DNA of 64,000 bases, taken from the NCBI RefSeq assembly GCF_001562275.1, contig NZ_CP014304.1, positions 1-64,000 on the forward strand, written 5' to 3'. Below the pieces are notes generated by a model, which saw nothing but the letters and a program-made list of their open reading frames with translations, was not told the DNA's origin and did not search any database. Numbering within the stretch: the first letter of the stretch is position 1; every line of letters starts with the position of its first letter. Positions 56,613-64,000 of the stretch are shown here, one piece after another. The position numbers were made by a program, and so were the translations under genes. The stretch comes from Hymenobacter sp. PAMC 26628 (GTDB taxonomy: Bacteria > Bacteroidota > Bacteroidia > Cytophagales > Hymenobacteraceae).

Positions 56613-56824
56613 AAAACCAATCAGCCCCAGCAGGGCGTAGAGGGCGCGGCGTAGGTAGAGCGAAGAGGTACTGATGGTGCAGGCGGAAGAAGGTAAGGTC
56701 GTCTAAACGCAAATTTAAGCGCCCGGGTTGGGGCTCAAATCGAAAGGGCCAACGCGGAAATACCGGTTTTAGCGCCCGGCGCGGCTGGGCCGAATTATCT
56801 TTCGGCAGTTTTTAAGCTTCGATT
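56613..56824. promoter_or_regulatory. Divergent promoter region between tamB and malQ
   Basis: 212 bp. The first 90 bp is still open in the tamB frame and probably codes. The rest, particularly AATTATCTTTCGGCAGTTTTTAAGC just before the malQ ATG, is a likely promoter/leader. No hairpin or riboswitch. Confidence 0.5.
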
Positions 56825-59593
56825 ATGACCATTCAATTCTCGCTTCCGTACCGCACGGCCTGGGGCCAGCGCTTGGCTGTATGCGGCACCGGCCCCGCCC
56901 TGGGCGACTGGCAGGCTGCCGCCGCGGCCCCCATGAACTACGACGAAGTAGCCGGCCGCTGGTACCTCGACGTGGAACTGCCCGCCGGCCCGCTCTCCTA
57001 TAAGTATGTGCTACTGGCCGCCGACGGGGCCCCCACTTGGGAGGCCCGGGCCAACCGAACGCTGATCCTCGCCGGCCCCGTCCAGCGCGTGTTGCTGGCC
57101 GATTACTGGCACACCCCCGCCGTGCCCGAAAACGAGCTGTTTACGGCTGCCTTCACCAAGGCGCTGTTTCGCCGCCCGGCCGCCGGGGCCCCCGCGCAGG
57201 ACCCAGCCAAAGCCACCAAGGGTAAGAAGAAGGCCGGGGCCCCGGCGCCCGCCAGCGCGGGGCCCCCGGCCGGCAGCGTGGTGCTGCACCTCGCCAACCC
57301 GCGCGTGGCCCCGCACTTGGGCCTGTGCGTATTGGGCTCCGACCCGGCCTTAGGGGCCTGGGACAACCGCCAGTGCCTGGTGCTCTCGGATGCCGACTAC
57401 CCCACCTGGGCCGCCACCGTGCAGCTGCAAAACCCCGGCGAAGACTGCTTATATAAATACGCCATTTGGGACGCCGCCGCCGGCCACGCCCTCGACATGG
57501 AAGGCGGCGAGAACCGCGTGATTCCCGCCACCGGCGACGCGGAAGCTGTGCGTATTTTCAACGACGAGGATTACCGGCAGGCCAATGCCTGGCGCGGGGC
57601 CGGCGTGGCGCTGCCCGTGTTTGCCATGCGCAGCGAAAGCGGCCTGGGCGTGGGCGAGTTCGCCGACTTGAAGCTGCTGACCGATTGGGCCGTGCAAACC
57701 GGCTTGCAGCTGGTGCAGGTGCTGCCCATCAACGACACCGTGGCCACCCACACTTGGGTTGACTCGTACCCGTACGCCGCCATTTCGGTGTACGCGCTGC
57801 ACCCACAATTTCTTCACCTCGAAGGCATTGCGCCGCTGAAAAGCAAGAAGGACGCCGCTGAGCTGGCCCGCCTGAAGCAGGAGCTGAACGCCAAGGACTT
57901 CGTGGACTACGAGCCGGTGATGGCCGCCAAGTGGAAATTCCTGCGCTTGCTGTACAAGCAGGAGAAAAAGGCCTTCCTGGCCGACGCCGGCTACCGGCAG
58001 TTCCTGGCCGAGCAGGGCCCCTGGTTGACGCCCTACGCCGCCTTCTCGGCCCTGCGCGACCGGTTTGGCACCGCCGACTTCACCCAGTGGCCGGCCGGGT
58101 TCCGCACCCCGCCCGACCTGGGGGCCCTAACCGCCGAAACTGCGGCCGACTACGACGACTTCGGCCTGTTCTTCTTCCTGCAATTTCACCTCGACAAGCA
58201 GCTGCGCGAGGCCGTGGCCTACGCCCGCACCAAGGGCGTGGTGCTGAAGGGCGACCTGCCCATCGGCATTTACCGCCACTCGGTGGAGGCTTGGACGCAG
58301 CCCGAGCTGTTCCACATGGACCAGCAGGCCGGGGCCCCACCCGACGATTTCTCGACCACCGGCCAGAACTGGCGCTTCCCTACCTACAACTGGCAGCGCA
58401 TGGCCGAAGACGGCTACGCGTGGTGGCAGCAGCGCCTGGGCCACCTCGGCCGCTACTTCGACGCCCTGCGCATCGACCACATCCTGGGCTTCTTCCGCAT
58501 CTGGGAAATGCCCGCGCACTCGGTCGAGGGCCTGCTGGGCCATTTCTCGCCCGCGCTGCCGCTGCACCGCCACGAGATTGAGCAGCGCCTCGGGTGGTTC
58601 GACCACGGCCGCCTTTGCGAGCCCTACATTCGCTGGCACGTGCTGGAGGCCATCTTCGGCAAAGAGGCGCAAGGCGTGTTCGAGGAATACCTCGACGACG
58701 CCGGCTACGGCACCTACCGCTTCAAGGCCGGCCTGGGCACCCAGCGTGAGCTAGAGGCCTACGTGCAAGGCAAAGTCGCCGCCGAACCCCAGCACGCCGA
58801 TTATTTCAACTGGCTGCTGCCCAACCTGTACCAGCTGGTGAACGAGGTGCTGTTCGTGCCTGCCGCCACGGCCGACTTCTACCACCCGCGCATCACGCTT
58901 CACAAAACCTGGTCGTTCCGCGAGCTGGACGGCGACGAGGCCCGCCGCCGGCTCTACGACGGCATCTACGTGGACTTTTTCTTCCACCGCCACGAGGAGT
59001 TCTGGCGCCAGCAGGGCCTCTCCAAGCTGCCAGCCGTGCGCTACGCCACCGACCTGCTCATCTGCGGCGAAGACCTGGGCATGGTGCCCGCCTCGGTGCC
59101 CGGCGTGATGAAGCAGCTCGGCATCCTGGGCCTGCACATTCAGCGCATGCCCGCCACGCCCGGCCTCGAATTCAGCCACCCCAACGACGCGCCCTATCTG
59201 AGCGTCGTCACGACCAGTAGCCACGACATGAGCACCTTGCGCGGCTGGTGGCAGGAAAACCGCGTGGCCACCCAGCGCTACTTCGAAACCCTGCTGGGCC
59301 ACTGGCGCGAGGTGGCCCCGCTCTACTGCGAGCCCTGGGTGGTGCGCGAAATCGTGGTGCAGCACCTGCATTCGCCGGCCATGTGGGCCATCCTGCCCCT
59401 GCAAGATTACCTGGGCATGGACGGCCACCTGCGCCGCGCCGACCCCGCCGCCGAGCAAATTAACGTGCCTAGCAACCCCGCCCACTTCTGGAAGTACCGC
59501 CTCCACCTGCCCCTCGAAGAGCTGGTGGACGCCGTCGGCTTCAACGAGCCGCTCCGGACCCTGGTGGTGGGCAGCGGCCGGGGAAACCCATAG
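56825..59593 (+). CDS. malQ: 4-alpha-glucanotransferase (GH77) with two starch-binding domains
   Basis: A 922-residue amylomaltase that moves maltosyl units between glucans in glycogen or maltodextrin metabolism. Residues 1-95 and about 145-250 are CBM20-type starch-binding domains (LAVCGTGPALGDWQ..., LCVLGSDPALGAWD), joined by a Pro/Ala/Lys-rich linker (residues ~115-145). The catalytic GH77 barrel starts at about 258 (RGAGVALPVFAMRSESGLGVGEFADLKLL) and has KGDLPIGIYRHSVEAW, DALRIDHILGFFRIW (nucleophile Asp), LLICGEDLGMVP (acid/base Glu) and TSSHDMSTLRGWW (third Asp). Double-CBM20 GH77 proteins are usual in Bacteroidota and plants. Ends just before a terminator. Confidence 0.97.
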   Translation: MTIQFSLPYRTAWGQRLAVCGTGPALGDWQAAAAAPMNYDEVAGRWYLDVELPAGPLSYKYVLLAADGAPTWEARANRTLILAGPVQRVLLADYWHTPAVPENELFTAAFTKALFRRPAAGAPAQDPAKATKGKKKAGAPAPASAGPPAGSVVLHLANPRVAPHLGLCVLGSDPALGAWDNRQCLVLSDADYPTWAATVQLQNPGEDCLYKYAIWDAAAGHALDMEGGENRVIPATGDAEAVRIFNDEDYRQANAWRGAGVALPVFAMRSESGLGVGEFADLKLLTDWAVQTGLQLVQVLPINDTVATHTWVDSYPYAAISVYALHPQFLHLEGIAPLKSKKDAAELARLKQELNAKDFVDYEPVMAAKWKFLRLLYKQEKKAFLADAGYRQFLAEQGPWLTPYAAFSALRDRFGTADFTQWPAGFRTPPDLGALTAETAADYDDFGLFFFLQFHLDKQLREAVAYARTKGVVLKGDLPIGIYRHSVEAWTQPELFHMDQQAGAPPDDFSTTGQNWRFPTYNWQRMAEDGYAWWQQRLGHLGRYFDALRIDHILGFFRIWEMPAHSVEGLLGHFSPALPLHRHEIEQRLGWFDHGRLCEPYIRWHVLEAIFGKEAQGVFEEYLDDAGYGTYRFKAGLGTQRELEAYVQGKVAAEPQHADYFNWLLPNLYQLVNEVLFVPAATADFYHPRITLHKTWSFRELDGDEARRRLYDGIYVDFFFHRHEEFWRQQGLSKLPAVRYATDLLICGEDLGMVPASVPGVMKQLGILGLHIQRMPATPGLEFSHPNDAPYLSVVTTSSHDMSTLRGWWQENRVATQRYFETLLGHWREVAPLYCEPWVVREIVVQHLHSPAMWAILPLQDYLGMDGHLRRADPAAEQINVPSNPAHFWKYRLHLPLEELVDAVGFNEPLRTLVVGSGRGNP

Positions 59594-59605
59594 CGCCTCT
59601 GCCCA

Positions 59606-59664
59606 CCGCGCGCACGAAAAAGCCCTTCCTCCGCACTGGAGGAGGGGCTTTTTTGTGCGCGCGG
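59606..59664 (+). terminator. Intrinsic terminator after malQ
   Basis: CCGCGCGCACGAAAAAGCCC pairs with GGGCTTTTTTGTGCGCGCGG around CTCC-N6-GGAG. A strong stem with a T-run on the plus strand and A-run mirrored, 12 bp after the stop codon. Confidence 0.93.
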
Positions 59665-60272
59665 CCACCAGTAAAAACGCCTGGATAGCTGGTGGTATTG
59701 GGTAGCGGCGGTACAATCGTTAGCTAAGTCCTCAAGAATAAGTGCAAAGCGCCCCGCATTTTGGCCATCTAAAAACGTTGCATAGACCACCTCAGCGATG
59801 TAGTCAAGGCTGTTCGGCTTTGTCTGAATCAGGTATAAACTGCCCTGCTGCCGCATATAATCTTTTTATTATTATGGAAGAAATACAAAACATATTAAAT
59901 CGAATCTGATTAATACATTTTGAATTATTCTAACTTAGTAGATGTAGAATTAAAAAAATTTATCTGCCTTTTTTCTATCAGCTTCATCGGGATATAGTTC
60001 TAAAATATGTCACTGGCTGGTTAAAAACTCCCGTTGGTGGGGTAAATCACTACTTTGGCCGGAACGATGCATTATATTGCAACCCAACAAATATTTTTGC
60101 ACTCATCATATTAGTACTAAAGCAAATTTAGTCTCTAACTACGGTTTGAACAATACATTTTATTAGATTATTTATAAAAAATATAAATCCAAAATCTGAT
60201 AAGTGAAGTAGATACGACTGCACTTTTCCTGGTTTGGCTCTTTTCTCGAAATTTTACTATTACCCGCATATA
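59665..60272. other. AT-rich intergenic region with a possible minus-strand gene fragment
   Basis: About 600 bp. A minus-strand frame starting at 59856 reads MRQQGSLYLIQTKPNSLDYIAEVVYATFLDGQNAGRFALILEDLANDC..., about 65 plausible residues, then runs into the malQ terminator; it may be the front of a truncated gene (no family recognised). From about 59870 to 60270 the DNA is strongly AT-rich with no frame of note, and it should hold the promoter of the next gene. Confidence 0.45.
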
Positions 60273-63200
60273 ATGAAAAAATCCTTACGATTAGCGCTTC
60301 TGCTGTTGACAGGGTTACTGAATGGGCACTTGCCCGCTTGGGCCGAAGGGTCCAAACAGCTCACGCCTAATAGCAACCCATCGGTGCCTCTGACGAACCC
60401 AGCCAACACCCGCTCCGGCTTCTTGGAGCACGACGCCAATTTCTTGGGCACCGGCGTTAGCAATGCTTCCCGTGGCTTTCTTAAGCCCTTTAACTTTTCC
60501 CACAACAGCAGTACTTACAGCGATAACCAGCGCTTGTACGTGTACTTGAAGCCGGGCGAAACCGTGTACTACGGGGTACACCGCACACAGCACACCCAGG
60601 GCGGCACTACTAACCAAAATAACCTCATCATTTCGGCGCGCTGGAGTGCCGATGGTACGGGCGCGGGAACCCTGGGCAAGCTGACGAAGCTCTACCGCGA
60701 CTCAGCCAGCGTCCGCCAGTCCACGCTGCTGGCTGCGCTGAGCTCGGGGCCCCAGGCAGGGGTGATTGCCGACACCGTGCAGAACCGGGTGGGGCCCAAG
60801 GTGGGAGGGCTGCCCGCCAATGGCTACGCGCCCCTAGCCTATACGAATAACACCACCGCTGTGCAGTACGTGTGGTTTGAGTTTGTGCAGCAGGGCGAAT
60901 CCACTTCGGCCCCCGGGGTGCTGCCCTACGTCGAAAACACTAGTTTCACGGATGGCCAACGCTTTTCGGTGTACGATTTCTGGGACTTTACAGTGAAGGA
61001 CAACGCCAGCGGCGTTACCAAGCCCGGCCGTTTGTTCAGCAAGCAGTGGGCGTTCTCAGCAGGCCAGACCGACGGGGTGTTTTCGGCGGCTTTCAACATT
61101 TATCCGCTGATTCCGAGCCCAATAAACGTTGGCCGTTATTATGTGAAGAAGTTCGAGCTGGCCGGCATCGCGCCCCAGAACTTCTTCCGCTTCGTGTCGA
61201 ACAGCATGGGCTCCACAGCCAGCACCACCGACTTCACCGTCTCGCGCAAGAGCCAAACCTCGGAACTCGACTATCCCGAATACCTCAACTTCGTCAATGA
61301 CCCGGACCCGGCCGTCTGGCCCAGCGCCGACGACCCCGATCTGAAGGTGATTTCGACGGCAGCGTACTGCAACAGTACCGGCGGTGTGCTAGAGTTTTTT
61401 CTGCGCTCGGCCCTAGGCGGCAATATCAACATCCTGATTGACCTCAACGGCACGCCGGGATACCAGGCGGGCACCCGCGACGTACTCATCACCCAAACCA
61501 TTCCGGTGGGCAACTCCCGTGTGGAGTGGAACGGCCGCGACGGCCTAAACGCGGTGGTGAGCTCGGGCACAGCGCTGGCGCTGACGTTTCAAAATAGTAC
61601 TTCGCCAATTGGGGCAGTTAACTTCCCGGTGTGGGACGCCGAGGACAACGTGAGCGGCTTCCGCATCCAAAACGTGCGCCCCGGCACCAAATTCTACGAC
61701 GTGCTGTATTGGGACGACTCTAACCTGAGCGCCACCAAGTTTCCGGACACGGCGAACAACCCGCGGGTGCAGGCCACTGGGGTGTCTTCCGCCACCGGCG
61801 CGCATACGTGGGGCGCCGCTTCGGGGGCCACGGCCCTGGCGGGCGACTTGACGCTGATAAATACCTACACCTACGGCAACACCGGGCAGCAGAGCATCAG
61901 CTTCACCTTACTCTACGTGTGCGATCCGGACGGCGACGGTGTCAACGACAACGTAGACATCGACCAAGATAACGACGGCATCACCAATACCGCGGAAAGC
62001 GGTGGGGTTGATCCGGCCTTTATCACAGCCAACGGCGTGCCCCGCTACTTGGACGCCTTCGAATCGAATTTTGTCGATGTCAATCAAGACGGCATCAACG
62101 ACGTGTACGACCTGGACCTCGACGGCCGACCCAACTTCCTCGACATCGACGCCGACGGTGACGGCATCCCCGACACTATTGAAGCCAACGGCGGCGTGGC
62201 CCCCACGGGCTACGACGCCACGCTCGGGCGCTTCCCCAGCACGGGCGTGGGCGCCAACGGGATGCCCGACGTGGCTGAGACAGCGCCGGAAAGCGGCGTG
62301 ACCAAGCTCCCGGTGACCAACACCGATACCGCTGGCCAGCCCGATTACCTAGACATTGATGCCGACAACGACGGCATCGTGGACAACATCGAAGCCCAAA
62401 CTACGGCCGCTTACCGGGCCCCGCTGGGCGTGGATACCGACGCCGACGGCCTCGATAACCAGTATGACCTCACGCCGGGCACCGGCCCGCCAGCCGGCAC
62501 GGCCGTGCCCCTAACGGACACGGACGGCGATGCGCTGCCCGACTACCGCGACCTGAACTCCGACAACGACGGCCGTCTGGACGCCGTGGAAGGCTGGGAC
62601 ATCAACAACGACGGCGTGGCTGAAAAAACAGCCTCGGGCGCCGACGCCGACGCCGACGGCCTCGACGATGCTTTTGACAACGACGTGACGCGCGCCAACC
62701 CCACCAATGGCCAGACGCCCCAGTCGTTTCCCGACCTGAACACGCCGGGCGGCGACCGGGACTGGCGGCAGAACACGCGGCCAGTGGCCAACAACACCGT
62801 GGCCCCGGCCATGCCCAGTCCTAACCCGCCCACCCCCATTCCGGCCCTGGTGGGCGTGGACTCCGACGGCCTGCCGGGCAGCAGCAACCTGACTTATACC
62901 ATTGTCACGGTTCCCACCAATGCCCAAGGCATCCTTTCTTACCTCAACGGAACCACAGCCGGCGCCGGTACCCGGACAACGGCCGTGGCCGGGGCCCTTG
63001 TGCCGCTGGCCAACATCAACTCCCTGCAATTCGACCCGGCCGCCACCTTCGCCGGGGATGCCGTCTTCAGGTACCACGTAACCGAGTCGGCCGCCACGGG
63101 CGGGCAAACCTCCGCGCCGGACGCCACCTACGTTATCCAGGTGGGAACAACCACGACGGTTGGCGGCACCGTCTTCGACGACGTTAACTACGGCGGGGGC

Positions 63201-64000
63201 GCGGGCCGGACCCTGGCGGCAGCTAATACTTCCGCCGTCAACGCCGGCCTGGCCAACAACGCCATCGGGCGCGGCGGCGCTACCGTAGAGCTCTACACCA
63301 GCACCGGCGATTTCCTGGCCACCACGACCAGCGCCGCCGACGGCTCCTACAGCTTTGCTGGGGTTGTGGCGGCCACGTACACCGTGCGGACGGTGGATGC
63401 CACGGTGACTTCGGCCCGCAACACCGGCAACGTGGCCGGCCTCGTCGGGGTGCAGACCTACGTGTACAACGATGCCAACCGTGTGGGCGGCGAAGTACCG
63501 ACCCTGGCCGACGCCGCGGCGCACGGCACCAACCAGGCGCTGGCCGACCTGACCACGCCCACAACTACGGCCCAGTCCATCGCCAGCGTGACGGTGGCCG
63601 GGGGGCCCTCCACCGCAACACCAGTGGCCGGTGTTGATTTCGGCTTCAGCTTCGATGCCGTGGTGAACACCAACGATGCTGGGCAAGGCTCGCTGCGCCA
63701 GTTCATTGCCAACAGCAATGCGCTGCTGAATACGAAGCTGGCCCAGGCCAGCTCCCTGGCGGGCATCACCTTGACGGCGGGCAAAGAATACGCCGTGTTC
63801 ATGCTGAACGATGGCCGCGCGACGGCCCTGGCGGGCCTGCGCGCTGGCATGACGGCCCCCGCCGGCTACAGCGCCACCACGGGCTTCACCATCACGCTGG
63901 CGGCTGCTTTGCCAGCCATCAGCGACGCCAATACGACCCTCGACGGTAGCTTGCAGGCGGCGCTGACGGGTGATAAGGTAGCCGCCGTTACCACTGTAGG
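60273..64000 (+). CDS. Large secreted surface protein, runs off the window
   Basis: At least 1242 residues, no stop before the window's end. ATG 60273 gives a signal peptide (MKKSLRLALLLLTGLLNGHLPAWA, cleavage before EGS). Residues ~25-540 are a beta-rich region without a clear family. From ~550 come Ca-binding type 3 (thrombospondin-like) repeats: DPDGDGVNDNVDIDQDNDGI, DADGDGIPDTIEA, DIDADNDGIVDNIEA, DTDADGLDNQYD. Then a cadherin-like domain (YTIVTVPTNAQGILSYL), an SdrD B-like domain (VGGTVFDDVNYGG...GGATVELYTSTGDFLATT..ADGSYSF), and DFGFSFDAVVNTNDAGQGSLRQFIANSN, the opening of a CSLREA/beta-helix type unit. The pattern is that of Bacteroidota adhesins exported by type IX secretion, but the C-terminal sorting domain would lie outside the window. 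Confidence 0.88.
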   Translation, partial: MKKSLRLALLLLTGLLNGHLPAWAEGSKQLTPNSNPSVPLTNPANTRSGFLEHDANFLGTGVSNASRGFLKPFNFSHNSSTYSDNQRLYVYLKPGETVYYGVHRTQHTQGGTTNQNNLIISARWSADGTGAGTLGKLTKLYRDSASVRQSTLLAALSSGPQAGVIADTVQNRVGPKVGGLPANGYAPLAYTNNTTAVQYVWFEFVQQGESTSAPGVLPYVENTSFTDGQRFSVYDFWDFTVKDNASGVTKPGRLFSKQWAFSAGQTDGVFSAAFNIYPLIPSPINVGRYYVKKFELAGIAPQNFFRFVSNSMGSTASTTDFTVSRKSQTSELDYPEYLNFVNDPDPAVWPSADDPDLKVISTAAYCNSTGGVLEFFLRSALGGNINILIDLNGTPGYQAGTRDVLITQTIPVGNSRVEWNGRDGLNAVVSSGTALALTFQNSTSPIGAVNFPVWDAEDNVSGFRIQNVRPGTKFYDVLYWDDSNLSATKFPDTANNPRVQATGVSSATGAHTWGAASGATALAGDLTLINTYTYGNTGQQSISFTLLYVCDPDGDGVNDNVDIDQDNDGITNTAESGGVDPAFITANGVPRYLDAFESNFVDVNQDGINDVYDLDLDGRPNFLDIDADGDGIPDTIEANGGVAPTGYDATLGRFPSTGVGANGMPDVAETAPESGVTKLPVTNTDTAGQPDYLDIDADNDGIVDNIEAQTTAAYRAPLGVDTDADGLDNQYDLTPGTGPPAGTAVPLTDTDGDALPDYRDLNSDNDGRLDAVEGWDINNDGVAEKTASGADADADGLDDAFDNDVTRANPTNGQTPQSFPDLNTPGGDRDWRQNTRPVANNTVAPAMPSPNPPTPIPALVGVDSDGLPGSSNLTYTIVTVPTNAQGILSYLNGTTAGAGTRTTAVAGALVPLANINSLQFDPAATFAGDAVFRYHVTESAATGGQTSAPDATYVIQVGTTTTVGGTVFDDVNYGGGAGRTLAAANTSAVNAGLANNAIGRGGATVELYTSTGDFLATTTSAADGSYSFAGVVAATYTVRTVDATVTSARNTGNVAGLVGVQTYVYNDANRVGGEVPTLADAAAHGTNQALADLTTPTTTAQSIASVTVAGGPSTATPVAGVDFGFSFDAVVNTNDAGQGSLRQFIANSNALLNTKLAQASSLAGITLTAGKEYAVFMLNDGRATALAGLRAGMTAPAGYSATTGFTITLAAALPAISDANTTLDGSLQAALTGDKVAAVTTV

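Noticed and set aside
62511..63686. 391-codon minus-strand open frame
   Set aside because: Shadow of the large surface protein running to the window end.

Overview
The window looks like a chromosomal segment of a GC-rich Bacteroidota bacterium, most likely Hymenobacter or a close relative. The evidence is two very large surface proteins of Bacteroidota type (one with a C-terminal type IX secretion sorting domain, Ig_7-like repeats and malectin domains), a lipoprotein TamA homologue (TamL) next to TamB, DUF3808-like TPR and DUF7009-like proteins, weak or absent Shine-Dalgarno sequences, and a strikingly frequent GGGGCCC/GGGCCCC motif.

Layout. 1-4.1 kb: decayed left flank with two glycosyltransferase genes that each carry a one-base frameshift, an IS3-family element with recognisable ends, and an IS982-type transposase remnant. 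5-10.2 kb: a 1738-residue secreted protein with three nearly identical malectin units, Ig-like repeats, an SGNH hydrolase domain and a sorting tail. 10.4-20.4 kb (mostly minus strand): GH1 glycosidase, a GMC oxidoreductase with its small subunit, an OFA-type MFS transporter with a 46-residue partner, an SDR, an aquaporin, a lipoprotein, a TPR protein and metF. 20.6-24.5 kb: metH under a SAM-I riboswitch. 24.7-30 kb: molybdenum cofactor genes moeA, moaC, a MobB-like/MobA fusion, moaE, moaD and moaA. 30-38.9 kb: small secreted protein, a HipA-like kinase with a DUF3037 partner, a periplasmic protein, an XRE regulator with a membrane partner, two MFS transporters and a TPR protein. 38.8-44 kb: a broken microbial rhodopsin locus (rhodopsin, unknown gene, C-terminal Blh fragment, molybdate-transporter-like remnant) behind a response regulator, divergent from a PAS histidine kinase/response regulator pair. 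44-48.6 kb: molybdopterin-domain protein, fdhD, DUF7009-like protein and an FdhF/YdeP-type oxidoreductase. 48.9-56.6 kb: tamL-tamB. 56.8-59.6 kb: malQ. 60.3 kb to the end: a surface protein running off the window.

How it fits together. Molybdenum is the recurring theme: cofactor synthesis (24.7-30 kb), FdhD plus an FdhF-like bis-MGD enzyme (44.7-48.6 kb), a small molybdopterin-domain protein and a remnant of a MOT1-like transporter. The OFA transporter would fit formate or oxalate traffic. metH and metF form a methionine/one-carbon unit controlled by SAM. TamL/TamB serve outer-membrane biogenesis.

The most notable non-gene structure is a set of long, often perfect intergenic palindromes (arms 23-52 bp), several built from two dispersed repeat families. 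The most notable gene-level oddity is the rhodopsin, whose helix C reads D-T-Q at the three positions used to classify ion pumps, in a locus with a frameshift and a nonsense codon. No tRNA, rRNA or CRISPR array was seen.
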